Of a stretch of DNA of 64,000 bases, positions 16,773 through 26,223 are shown in pieces (position 1 is the stretch's first letter; each line of letters opens with the position of its first letter). Source of the DNA: Streptomyces sp. A1136 (GTDB lineage Bacteria > Actinomycetota > Actinomycetes > Streptomycetales > Streptomycetaceae); contig NZ_SSBJ01000017.1 in the NCBI RefSeq assembly GCF_004795055.1, positions 102,287-166,286 on the forward strand, in the 5' to 3' direction. Both the position numbers and the translations under genes were made by a program. The notes under the pieces were generated by a model. That model was not told the origin of the DNA, searched no databases, and saw nothing but the letters and a program-made list of their open reading frames with translations.

Positions 16773-18362
16773 GTGAGCTCGAAACCCGTCGTACTCATCG
16801 CCGAAGAGCTGTCGCCCGCCACCGTGGACGCGCTCGGCCCGGACTTCGAGATCCGGCACGTCAACGGAGCCGACCGCGCGGAGCTGCTGCCCGCGATCGT
16901 CGATGTCGACGCGATCCTGGTCCGCTCCGCGACCAAGGTCGACGCCGAGGCGATCGCCGCCGCCAAGAAGCTCAAGGTCGTCGCCCGCGCGGGTGTCGGC
17001 CTCGACAACGTCGACGTCTCCGCCGCCACCAAGGCCGGCGTGATGGTCGTGAACGCCCCGACCTCCAACATCGTCACCGCCGCCGAGCTCGCCTGCGGCC
17101 TGCTCGTCGCCACCGCCCGCAACATCCCGCAGGCCAACACCGCGCTCAAGAACGGTGAGTGGAAGCGGAACAAGTACACCGGTGTCGAGCTGAGCGAGAA
17201 GACCCTCGGTGTCGTGGGCCTCGGCCGCATCGGCGTCCTCGTCGCCCAGCGCATGTCGGCCTTCGGCATGAAGGTCGTCGCGTACGACCCCTACGTACAG
17301 CCCGCGCGCGCCGCCCAGATGGGCGTCAAGATGCTGACGCTGGACGAGCTGCTGGAGGTCGCCGACTTCATCACCGTGCACCTGCCCAAGACGCCCGAGA
17401 CCCTCGGTCTCATCGGTGACGAGGCCCTGCACAAGGTGAAGCCGTCCGTCCGTATCGTCAACGCCGCCCGCGGCGGGATCGTGGACGAGGCCGCGCTGTA
17501 CTCGGCGATCAAGGAAGGCCGCGTCGCCGGCGCCGGCCTCGACGTGTACGCGAAGGAACCCTGCACGGACTCCCCGCTGTTCGAGCTCGACCAGGTCGTG
17601 TGCACCCCGCACCTGGGCGCGTCCACGGACGAGGCGCAGGAGAAGGCCGGCGTCTCGGTCGCCAAGTCGGTGCGACTGGCGCTCGCAGGTGAGCTCGTGC
17701 CGGACGCGGTCAACGTCCAGGGCGGTGTGATCGCCGAGGACGTGCGCCCCGGCCTGCCGCTCGCCGAGAAGCTCGGCCGCATCTTCACCGCCCTCGCGGG
17801 CGAGGTCGCGGTCCGCCTCGATGTCGAGGTGTGCGGCGAGATCACCCAGCACGACGTCAAGGTGCTGGAACTCTCCGCCCTCAAGGGCGTGTTCGAGGAC
17901 GTCGTCGACGAGACGGTCTCCTACGTCAACGCCCCGCTGTTCGCGCAGGAGCGCGGTGTCGAGGTCCGGCTGACCACCAGCTCGGAGTCCCCGGACCACC
18001 GCAACGTGGTGACCGTACGCGGCACCCTCTCGGACGGCCAGGAGGTCTCGGTCTCCGGCACGCTCGCGGGTCCCAAGCACCTTCAGAAGATCGTCGGCAT
18101 CGGTGAGTACGACGTCGACCTGGCGCTCGCCGATCAGATGGTCGTCCTGCGCTACTCCGACCGCCCGGGTGTCGTCGGCACCGTCGGCCGCATCCTCGGC
18201 GAGGCCGGTCTGAACATCGCGGGCATGCAGGTCGCCCGCGCGGAGGAGGGCGGCGAGGCGCTCGGCGTCCTCACGGTCGACGCCGAGGTCCCGGTCAACG
18301 TCCTCGCGGACATCGCCTCCGAGATCGGCGCCGTCTCGGCGCGCACGGTCAGCCTCACCTGA
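16773..18362 (+). CDS. serA: D-3-phosphoglycerate dehydrogenase
   Basis: A 529-residue long-form phosphoglycerate dehydrogenase, the NAD-dependent first step of serine synthesis. The N-terminal catalytic and nucleotide-binding domains carry VVGLGRIGVLVAQRM, Arg in VNAARGGIVDEAAL, Glu in DVYAKEPC and His in CTPHLGASTDEAQ. An intervening allosteric domain follows (about 310-450), then a C-terminal ACT domain (LRYSDRPGVVGTVGRILGEA), where serine inhibition is exerted in the actinobacterial enzyme. GTG 16773 follows GTGAGGA at good spacing and gives the usual SSKPVVLIAEELSP start. A strong bidirectional hairpin ends the transcript. Confidence 0.97.
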   Translation: MSSKPVVLIAEELSPATVDALGPDFEIRHVNGADRAELLPAIVDVDAILVRSATKVDAEAIAAAKKLKVVARAGVGLDNVDVSAATKAGVMVVNAPTSNIVTAAELACGLLVATARNIPQANTALKNGEWKRNKYTGVELSEKTLGVVGLGRIGVLVAQRMSAFGMKVVAYDPYVQPARAAQMGVKMLTLDELLEVADFITVHLPKTPETLGLIGDEALHKVKPSVRIVNAARGGIVDEAALYSAIKEGRVAGAGLDVYAKEPCTDSPLFELDQVVCTPHLGASTDEAQEKAGVSVAKSVRLALAGELVPDAVNVQGGVIAEDVRPGLPLAEKLGRIFTALAGEVAVRLDVEVCGEITQHDVKVLELSALKGVFEDVVDETVSYVNAPLFAQERGVEVRLTTSSESPDHRNVVTVRGTLSDGQEVSVSGTLAGPKHLQKIVGIGEYDVDLALADQMVVLRYSDRPGVVGTVGRILGEAGLNIAGMQVARAEEGGEALGVLTVDAEVPVNVLADIASEIGAVSARTVSLT

Positions 18363-18427
18363 TCGTTCCACGGCCCCGAGCGGCCGGGGAGACAAGTGGT
18401 TCGAGGACCCGAGCGGTCCGATGACAC

Positions 18428-18465
18428 GGCGGAAGGGCCCGGGGGCGACCCCGGGCCCTTCCGCC
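18428..18465. terminator. Bidirectional terminator between serA and the MFS gene
   Basis: GGCGGAAGGGCCCGGG (18428-18443) and its exact complement (18450-18465) flank a short loop, about 17 bp when the inner G-C is counted. It sits between the convergent serA and DHA2 transporter genes and can serve both. Confidence 0.8.
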
Positions 18466-18475
18466 TTCCCGTTCC

Positions 18476-20026
18476 CTACGAGGCCAGGTTCAGGAGGGCT
18501 TCGGGAGCCTCCGCCGGCTCCGCCGCGACCGGGGCGGGAGCTCCGATGCCCCGCATCGAGACGACCGCGGCCACCGCCGCCGCGAGCAGCAGCGCCGTAC
18601 CGCCCCAGGCCGCGTACCGCATCCCGTGGACGAAGGCCTCCCGGGCCAGTGTCAGGACCTGGCCGCCGGTTTCGCCGCCGAGCCGCTGGGCCACCGCGAC
18701 CGCCCCGCCCAGGGTCTCCCGCACGGCGGGGTCGGCGTCGGCCAGGTCGCCGCGGTAGACGGCGGTTCCGAGGCTGCCGAGGAGCGCCATCCCGAGGGCC
18801 CCGCCGAACTCCTGCCCCGTCTCCAGCAGGGAGGCGGCCGAACCGGCCTTCTCGGCGGGGGCCGAGCCGAGCGCCATGTCGGAGACCAGGGACATCACCG
18901 TCACGATGCCCGAGGCGAGGACGCCCGCGGCGACCAGCAGCAGCCACAGCGAGTCGGTGTCGACCAGCCCCATCAGGGCGAACCCGACGGCGGCGAGGGC
19001 GAACCCGCCGGCGATGACGTAGGCGCGGTCGGTCTTCTGGGCGATGGCCGCACCGACGGGGGCGGCGGCGCCGATCGCCAGCGAGGGGGCGAGGCTCCAC
19101 AGGGCTGCTTCGAGGGTGCCCATGCCCAGGACCGACTGGAGGTACTGGGTGGTGAAGTAGGCGGAACCCATCATGGCGAAGGCGGCGACGGTGTTCAGGC
19201 CGATGCCGGCCCCGAAGCCGCGGCCCCGGAAGAGGTCCCGGCTGATCATGGCGTCCGTACGGGTGCGCTGGCGGCGCAGGAAGACGTACCCGAAGGCCAG
19301 GCCGACGGCGACGCTGACGAGGTGGAGCGGCTCGACGCCCTCGGCGGCGATCTCCTTGAGGCCGTAGACCAGCGGCAGGACGGCGGCCATCGACAGCGGG
19401 ACGCTCGACAGGTCGAAGCGGCCGGGGGCGGGGTCCTTGAACTCCGGGACGAGCAGGGGGACCAGGAGCAGCAGGAGCAGCATCGCGGGGACGTTGACGA
19501 GGAAGACCGACCCCCACCAGAAGTGGTCGAGCAGCAGACCGCTCATGACGGAACCGAGGGCGATTCCGCCGGTCATCGCGCCGGACCAGATGGCGATCGC
19601 CTGACCGCGCTGCCGGGCGTCCCGGAAGAGGTTGCGGACGAGCGCCAGCGTGGACGGCATCAGGGTCGCGCCGCCGATGCCGAGCAGGACGCGGGCCGCG
19701 ATCAGCATCTCGGGGCTGGTGGCGTAGGCGGCGCCGACCGAGGCGAGGCCGAAGGCCGTCGCGCCCATCAGCAGCAGCTTGCGGCGGCCGATCCGGTCGC
19801 CCAGCGAACCCATGGTGATGAGGAGTCCGGAGAGGGCGAAGGCGTAACTGTCGAAGATCCACAGCTGCTGGGTGGCGCTCGGGTCCAGCTGTCGGGTGAT
19901 CGCGGGGATGGCGAAGTAGAGGACGGAGACGTCCATCGAGACCAGGAGCAGGGGCAGCACGAGGACGGTGAAGGCGATCCATTCACGGCGGCCGGCCAGG
20001 CGGTTCGGAGCGGCGGGGTTCGTCAT
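18476..20026 (-). CDS. DHA2 (14-helix) MFS drug exporter
   Basis: A 516-residue major facilitator with about 14 predicted helices. The A-motif GSLGDRIGRRKLLLMG follows helix 2, and the C-motif-like GAMTGGIALGSVMSGLLLD in helix 5 marks a drug/proton antiporter of the EmrB/QacA/SmvA type. It would export cationic or hydrophobic toxic compounds from the membrane. The divergent TetR gene and two tandem operator-like repeats in the 89-base gap make this a standard repressor-controlled efflux pair. The start ATGACGAACCCC at 20026 is the only sensible one. Confidence 0.92.
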   Translation of the reverse strand: MTNPAAPNRLAGRREWIAFTVLVLPLLLVSMDVSVLYFAIPAITRQLDPSATQQLWIFDSYAFALSGLLITMGSLGDRIGRRKLLLMGATAFGLASVGAAYATSPEMLIAARVLLGIGGATLMPSTLALVRNLFRDARQRGQAIAIWSGAMTGGIALGSVMSGLLLDHFWWGSVFLVNVPAMLLLLLLVPLLVPEFKDPAPGRFDLSSVPLSMAAVLPLVYGLKEIAAEGVEPLHLVSVAVGLAFGYVFLRRQRTRTDAMISRDLFRGRGFGAGIGLNTVAAFAMMGSAYFTTQYLQSVLGMGTLEAALWSLAPSLAIGAAAPVGAAIAQKTDRAYVIAGGFALAAVGFALMGLVDTDSLWLLLVAAGVLASGIVTVMSLVSDMALGSAPAEKAGSAASLLETGQEFGGALGMALLGSLGTAVYRGDLADADPAVRETLGGAVAVAQRLGGETGGQVLTLAREAFVHGMRYAAWGGTALLLAAAVAAVVSMRGIGAPAPVAAEPAEAPEALLNLAS

Positions 20027-20051
20027 GGGCAGGACAGTACAAGGGATCTAT

Positions 20052-20103
20052 ACGGCTGTCTAGTACGACTGTATAGAACTGCCGTCTAGGACGGTTGTAT
20101 TGA
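20052..20103. promoter_or_regulatory. Two tandem 26-bp operator repeats between MFS and TetR genes
   Basis: 20052-20077 and 20078-20103 are adjacent direct repeats matching AC-GC-GTCTAG-ACG--TGTAT-GA. Each has a GTCTAGnACG core; the second core is itself an inverted repeat, CCGTC-TAG-GACGG. They fill the divergent promoter region, overlap TATAGA and TTGATA elements, and end 13 bases before the tetR ATG. They are the obvious binding sites for the TetR product. Confidence 0.75.
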
Positions 20104-20115
20104 TACCGTGGCGGC

Positions 20116-20721
20116 ATGGGACATCGTGAGGATCTGCTCGCAGGCGCCAAGCAGTGCCTGGTCGACAAGGGATTCGTGCGCACCACGGCGCGCGACATCG
20201 TGAAGGCTTCCGGCACCAACCTGGCGTCGATCGGCTACCACTACGGCTCGAAGGACGCCCTGCTCACCCAGGCGTTCATCGAACTCATCCAGGAGTGGGG
20301 CGAAGGTTTCCAGGGCGGGCTGGGCGGCGAGGGCGGCTCGCCGGAACGCTTCCGCGCCGTATGGGAGGGGGTCCTGTCCCAACAGGCGGGCGGGGGGCCG
20401 ATCTGGGCGGCCAGCCTGGAGGTGGCGCTGAGCGGGGACCGGTTGCCGGAACTGCGGAGCATGCTCGCCCACTCCCAGGTGGAGGGGCGCAAGGGCCTGA
20501 TCGCGATGTTCACCGGGCGACCCGAGGAGGAGCTGACGGAGCGGGAAGTGCGCACCCTGGGCACCTTCTACCAGGCGCTGCTGAACGGTCTGATGATCCA
20601 GTGGATCTTCGACCCCGAATCGGCGGCCACCGCCGAGGAGTTCAGCGAGGGGATGCGTCTGGCGGCCGAGCGCATGTGCGAGGCCTCCGGAGGAGAGACG
20701 ACGGGCGACGGGGACGCGTAG
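20116..20721 (+). CDS. TetR family repressor (of the adjacent exporter)
   Basis: A 201-residue TetR-family regulator. The N-terminal helix-turn-helix is TTARDIVKASGTNLASIGYH followed by YGSKDALLTQAF, the standard recognition-helix and helix-4 region; the C-terminal ligand domain is helical. It is divergent from the DHA2 transporter with paired 26-bp repeats between them, so autoregulation and efflux control are likely, with a transported compound as inducer. ATG 20116 sits about 7 bases after a GATACC -10-like hexamer with no ribosome site, which suggests a leaderless mRNA. Confidence 0.92.
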   Translation: MGHREDLLAGAKQCLVDKGFVRTTARDIVKASGTNLASIGYHYGSKDALLTQAFIELIQEWGEGFQGGLGGEGGSPERFRAVWEGVLSQQAGGGPIWAASLEVALSGDRLPELRSMLAHSQVEGRKGLIAMFTGRPEEELTEREVRTLGTFYQALLNGLMIQWIFDPESAATAEEFSEGMRLAAERMCEASGGETTGDGDA

Positions 20722-20829
20722 GCCGGATGCGGCCGGGGCGCCGCGACCGCCGGCGTTCCGGCGGAAAGCATGCGGTACCGGGCGCCGCCCTGTGCCTATC
20801 GTCGCTGGTCACCCCCCAAGGAGGTCAAC

Positions 20830-21996
20830 GTGACGGAATGGACCACCACCGCTGTCGGACCCGACGTCCTGCGCGGCGCGCTCGAACTGGAGCGCACCGC
20901 CCACGGCGTGCTGCCGCACCGGCTGCCCGCCCGGGCGCGGCGACAGTGCCCCGATCCCTACCTCGCGATGGTCGAGTCCCAGCCCTCGGGCGTCCGGCTC
21001 GCGTTCCGCACCCGCGCCACCGCCGTGGAACTGGACGTCCTGCCCACCAAGGTGGTCTACCGGGACGCCCCCGCTACGCCGGACGGACTCTACGAGCTGG
21101 TCGTCGACGGAGTCGTGACGGACCGGGCGGTCGCCCACGGCGGCAACGTGCGCACCGTCGACATGACGACCGGGGCGGCGGTGACCGACCCCGGGCCGGT
21201 CGCCACCGTCCGGTTCACCGGGCTGGCCGACCGCGAGAAGGACGTCGAGATCTGGCTGCCGCAGGCGGAGGTCACCGAGCTGGTGGCGCTGCGCACCGAC
21301 GCCCCCGTCGCGGCGGTGGCCGACGGCGCCCGCCGGGTGTGGCTGCACCACGGCAGTTCGATCAGCCACGGATCGAGGGATTCCGGCCCCACGGGCACCT
21401 GGCCCGCCGTCGCCGCGCGCACGGGCGGCGTGGAGCTGATCAACCTCGGGTTCGGCGGCAACGCGCTGCTCGACCCCTTCACCGCCCGGGCCATGCGGGA
21501 CGTCCCCGCCGACCTGATCAGCGTCAAGATCGGCATCAACCTGGTCAACACCGACCTGATGCGGCTGCGCGCCTTCGGACCTGCGGTCCACGGCTTCCTC
21601 GACACCCTGCGCGAGGGCCATCCGAGCGCGCCGTTGCTGGTCGTCTCCCCGATCCTGTGCCCGATCCAGGAGGACACCCCGGGGCCCCTCGCGCCGGAGT
21701 TCGAGGGCGGGACGCTGCGCTTCCGCGCGACGGGCGACCCGGCGGAACGGGCCGCGGGGAAGCTGACGTTGGCCGTCATCAGGGAGGAGCTGGCTCGGAT
21801 CACCGCGTCGCGCGCGGCCGAAGACCCCAACCTGCACTACCTGGACGGCCGTGAACTCTACGGGGAGTCCGACCTGGCCGGATCGCCGCTGCCGGACGGG
21901 CTGCACCCCGACGCCGCCGGTCACCGCCGGATCGGGGAGAGGTTCGCGGAGCGGGTCTTCGGGGAAGGCGGCCCGTTCGCGGCGAAGGGCGCCTGA
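20830..21996 (+). CDS. SGNH/GDSL-family hydrolase
   Basis: A 388-residue protein with an N-terminal beta-sandwich-like domain (about 1-165) and a C-terminal SGNH esterase domain. Block I is HHGSSISHG, so the nucleophilic Ser sits in GSSIS rather than GDSL. Block II is NLGFGGNA, block III IGINLVN, and the catalytic Asp and His are in LPDGLHPDAAGH. It has no signal peptide, so it is a cytoplasmic esterase or lipase of unknown substrate. GTG 20830 follows AAGGAGG (20818-20824) with ideal spacing. It ends convergent with the PucR-type regulator. Confidence 0.85.
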   Translation: MTEWTTTAVGPDVLRGALELERTAHGVLPHRLPARARRQCPDPYLAMVESQPSGVRLAFRTRATAVELDVLPTKVVYRDAPATPDGLYELVVDGVVTDRAVAHGGNVRTVDMTTGAAVTDPGPVATVRFTGLADREKDVEIWLPQAEVTELVALRTDAPVAAVADGARRVWLHHGSSISHGSRDSGPTGTWPAVAARTGGVELINLGFGGNALLDPFTARAMRDVPADLISVKIGINLVNTDLMRLRAFGPAVHGFLDTLREGHPSAPLLVVSPILCPIQEDTPGPLAPEFEGGTLRFRATGDPAERAAGKLTLAVIREELARITASRAAEDPNLHYLDGRELYGESDLAGSPLPDGLHPDAAGHRRIGERFAERVFGEGGPFAAKGA

Positions 21997-22027
21997 CGGG
22001 GCGGACCGTCGGACCACACGGGCCCGT

Positions 22028-22053
22028 CGGACCGGACGGGCCCGTCCGGTCCG
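22028..22053. terminator. Perfect 26-bp palindrome, likely bidirectional terminator
   Basis: CGGACCGGACGGG (22028-22040) is followed without spacer by its complement (22041-22053). It lies between the convergent SGNH hydrolase and PucR genes inside a patch of repeated GGACGGGCCCG motifs. Confidence 0.55.
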
Positions 22054-22061
22054 GACGGATC

Positions 22062-22112
22062 GTCAGGCGAGGCGGGCCGTCAGGCGAGGCGGGCCGTCAG
22101 ACCAGGCGGGCC
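22062..22112. repeat. Three 17-bp tandem copies of the PucR gene's 3' end
   Basis: GTCAGGCGAGGCGGGCC occurs at 22062-22078 and 22079-22095, with a variant (GTCAGACCAGGCGGGCC) at 22096-22112 that contains the regulator's own stop codon. Each copy carries a minus-strand TGA. Because 17 is not a multiple of 3, the three stops fall in three different frames. Confidence 0.8.
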
Positions 22113-23338
22113 GTCTTGAGCGCCATGTGGAGCAGCAGCCGGTCCTCGCCCTCGTCCAGGTCGAGCCCCGTCAGCTGCTCCACCCTGCCCAGCCGGTAGT
22201 ACAGGGTCTGGCGGTGGATGCCGAGGGCCGCCGCCGCGCGGCCGGCCTGTCCCGCGCAGTCCAGGAACACCTCGGCGGTGCGGGCCAGTTCCCGGTGGGC
22301 CGGGCCGAGCAGGACCCGGGTCGCCGGGTCGTCCACGGGGGCCGTCGCCAACGCTGCCAGCATCCGGTAGGGGCCGATCGCCGACCATCGGGCCACCGCG
22401 CCGAGCCGGGGCTGGGCGGTCGCCGCCCGGGCCGCCGCCCACGCCTGCGCCCAGGCATCGGCGAGCCCGGCCGGCCCGCGCCGGGGTTCGGCGATCCCGG
22501 CCGTCACGGGGGCGGCCGTCGCGGGCCGGGCCGTCGTGGTCCCGGCGGTCGCGGTCGTCGCGGTGGGGGCGGCCGTCGCCGGGGTGGTCCGCCGCGGCAG
22601 GAGCCGGGCCGCCACCGTCTCGGCCGGGGCCAGGGCGTCGGCCGAGCGGAGCCTGACCAGCAGGGCCAGGCCACGCTCCGAACCGTCGCCGGGCGACCCC
22701 GGGCAGGGCGCCACGCACACCGCCGCCGCGCCGGGCACCGAGCCGGGCGCATCCCCGGCCCACGGGGTCACGCAGACCACCGCGTGCAGGCCGTCGCCGT
22801 CCGGGCCCAGGGCGGAGCGCAGCGTGGCCTCCGCCATGTCCCGCTCCCAGCCCCGCCCGGCGGTGAGCGCCGTGCGGAACTCCCGCGAGAGGTCCGCCCC
22901 CGCCTTGGCCTCCTGCGCGAGGAGCACCCCGATCCGCTCGGCGACCTCCATGGCGGAGGCCAGCGTCTCAGGCCCGGGTCCCGCGCCCGTTCCGGGCTCC
23001 GGGTCCAGGAGCCACACGTAGCCCTGCACGATGCCCCGGTACCGCACCGGGAGGCAGATCCGGCCCCGGAAGACCCCCGCGTCCGGAGCCGCGGGGATGC
23101 GTACCGGCCCCGTGGCGCGGGCGATCCCGAAGGCCTCGAACCAGGCGCGGACGGCAGCCGTGGACTGTCGGGTGAGGATCGACCGGGTCCGTACCGGGTC
23201 GAGAGTGAGTTCGCCGGAATCACCGTCGCTGTCGTGCGCGCCGAAGGCGATGAGGCGGAAGTCCCGGTTCTCCAGCGTCGCCGGGGCGCCGAGCAGCGCC
23301 GAGATCTCGTCCACCAGGTCCTGGTAATCGCCCTTCAC
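22097..23338 (-). CDS. PucR family regulator, probable activator of proline catabolism
   Basis: A 413-residue PucR-type regulator. The N-terminal part (KGDYQDLVDEISALLGAPA) is a GAF-like sensing domain. The middle is GGDEF-like and unusually Ala/Thr-rich (about residues 230-285). The C-terminal PucR helix-turn-helix is AAALGIHRQTLYYRLGRVEQ. It is divergent from the proline dehydrogenase and P5C dehydrogenase genes, and related regulators switch on proline use in Streptomyces, so proline is the likely inducer. GTG 23338 was chosen because GGGAG lies 9 bases upstream and homologues start MKGDYQ. Its 3' end is repeated downstream as 17-bp tandem copies. Confidence 0.88.
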   Translation of the reverse strand: MKGDYQDLVDEISALLGAPATLENRDFRLIAFGAHDSDGDSGELTLDPVRTRSILTRQSTAAVRAWFEAFGIARATGPVRIPAAPDAGVFRGRICLPVRYRGIVQGYVWLLDPEPGTGAGPGPETLASAMEVAERIGVLLAQEAKAGADLSREFRTALTAGRGWERDMAEATLRSALGPDGDGLHAVVCVTPWAGDAPGSVPGAAAVCVAPCPGSPGDGSERGLALLVRLRSADALAPAETVAARLLPRRTTPATAAPTATTATAGTTTARPATAAPVTAGIAEPRRGPAGLADAWAQAWAAARAATAQPRLGAVARWSAIGPYRMLAALATAPVDDPATRVLLGPAHRELARTAEVFLDCAGQAGRAAAALGIHRQTLYYRLGRVEQLTGLDLDEGEDRLLLHMALKTARLV

Positions 23339-23405
23339 CCGGCCATTCTCCCACCCTCGCGACCGGCAGTCAGACATATGTATGAGATAGCCGCCACGGA
23401 TGCGT

Positions 23406-23440
23406 GACAGCTGTCGATAGCAGAGGATCGTGGAGATCCT
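23406..23440. promoter_or_regulatory. Palindromes in the PucR/proline dehydrogenase divergent region
   Basis: GACAGCTGTC (23406-23415) is a perfect palindrome. AGGATC-GTGGA-GATCCT (23424-23440) is a perfect 6-bp inverted repeat with a 5-base spacer. Both lie in the 199-base gap between divergent starts and are the best candidates for the PucR-type regulator's site. Confidence 0.5.
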
Positions 23441-23537
23441 TAGGTTTCACGGTGGTTTTACTTGCGTTTTTCTTACGTCCCCCGCCCATCCGGCGACGGA
23501 TCGTATGTCCGCTTCTGCCACCCGTTGGAGGTGCCCC

Positions 23538-24464
23538 GTGCTGGGTCCCGCGATCCTCGCCGCGTCGCGCAGCGACAAGATGCGCCGAATCGTCTCTGCC
23601 GCCCCCGTGACCAAGCCCGTGGTGAACCGGTTCATCCCCGGCGAGACGGTCGACCAGGTCATCCCGATCGTCCGGGACCTCACCCGCAAGGGCCTGGAGG
23701 TCACCCTCGACGTCGTGGGCGAGGACATCACCACCGTGGAGCAGTCCCACGCCGCGCGGGACGCCTACCTTGAGCTGATCGAGCGCCTCGCCGCCCTGGG
23801 CCTGGGCGACAAGGCCGAGATGTCGGTCAAGCTGTCCATGTTCGGCCAGGCGCTGGAGGGCGGTCACGAGCTCGCGCTCGCCAACGTCCGCCCCGTCGTC
23901 GAGGCCGCCGCCGCGATCGGCACCACCGTCACCCTCGACGCCGAGGACCACACGACCCTCGACTCGATGTTCGCCATCCACGAGGAACTGCGCCGGGACT
24001 TCCCGCAGACCGGATGCGTCATCCAGGCCTACCTCTTCCGCACCGAGGCCGACGCCCGCCGCCTGGCCGCGGCCGGCAGCCGCGTGCGGATCGTGAAGGG
24101 CGCCTACAAGGAGCCCGCCGAGGTCGCTTACCAGGACAAGGCCGAGATCGACAAGGCGTACGTCCGGATCATGAGGATCCTGATGGAGGGCGAGGGATAT
24201 CCGATGATCGGGTCGCACGACCCGCGTCTCATCGCCATCGCACAGGAGCTCGCGCGCGCTGCCGGGCGCAAACTGGACGAGTACGAGTTCCAGATGCTGT
24301 ACGGCATCCGCGGCGAAGAGCACCTGCGGCTGGCCGCCGAGGGTCACCGGATGCGCGTCTACACCGCCTACGGGACGGACTGGTACGGCTACTTCATGCG
24401 CCGCCTGGCGGAGAAGCCGGCCAACCTGCTCTTCTTCCTCCGCTCGATGATCACCAAGAACTAG
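23538..24464 (+). CDS. Proline dehydrogenase
   Basis: A 308-residue monofunctional FAD-dependent proline dehydrogenase, which oxidises proline to pyrroline-5-carboxylate and passes electrons to the respiratory chain. It is a TIM barrel with the family segments MSVKLSMFGQAL, VTLDAEDHTT, IQAYLFRTEADARRL, RIVKGAYKEPAEVAY, MIGSHDPRLIA, EFQMLYGIR and RMRVYTAYGTDWYGYFMRRL. GTG 23538 follows TTGGAGG and gives the normal LGPAILAASRSDKMRR start; longer in-frame extensions upstream are spurious. P5C dehydrogenase follows 32 bases later, so the two steps from proline to glutamate form one operon under the divergent PucR-type regulator. Confidence 0.95.
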   Translation: MLGPAILAASRSDKMRRIVSAAPVTKPVVNRFIPGETVDQVIPIVRDLTRKGLEVTLDVVGEDITTVEQSHAARDAYLELIERLAALGLGDKAEMSVKLSMFGQALEGGHELALANVRPVVEAAAAIGTTVTLDAEDHTTLDSMFAIHEELRRDFPQTGCVIQAYLFRTEADARRLAAAGSRVRIVKGAYKEPAEVAYQDKAEIDKAYVRIMRILMEGEGYPMIGSHDPRLIAIAQELARAAGRKLDEYEFQMLYGIRGEEHLRLAAEGHRMRVYTAYGTDWYGYFMRRLAEKPANLLFFLRSMITKN

Positions 24465-24496
24465 GTCCAGAACTAGCTCAAGGAGTTACCAGCCCC

Positions 24497-26128
<1,632 letters not shown>

Positions 26129-26143
26129 CCGCCCCGCCGAACC

Positions 26144-26184
26144 CCGCCCCCGTTCCGGTACCCCCAAGCCCGGAGCGGGGGCGG
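26144..26184 (+). terminator. Terminator after the proline-use operon
   Basis: A 15-bp stem (CCGCCCCCGTTCCGG with one G-T wobble against 26170-26184) with an 11-base loop starts 16 bases after the pruA stop. Confidence 0.75.
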
Positions 26185-26223
26185 TCTCCATTCCACGGCA
26201 CGAGCACGTCGCGGCCGGGCACG

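Noticed and set aside
16656..19982. A 1,108-residue minus-strand frame over serA and the MFS gene
   Set aside because: Its second half is the shadow of serA and its first half is out of frame with the real transporter.
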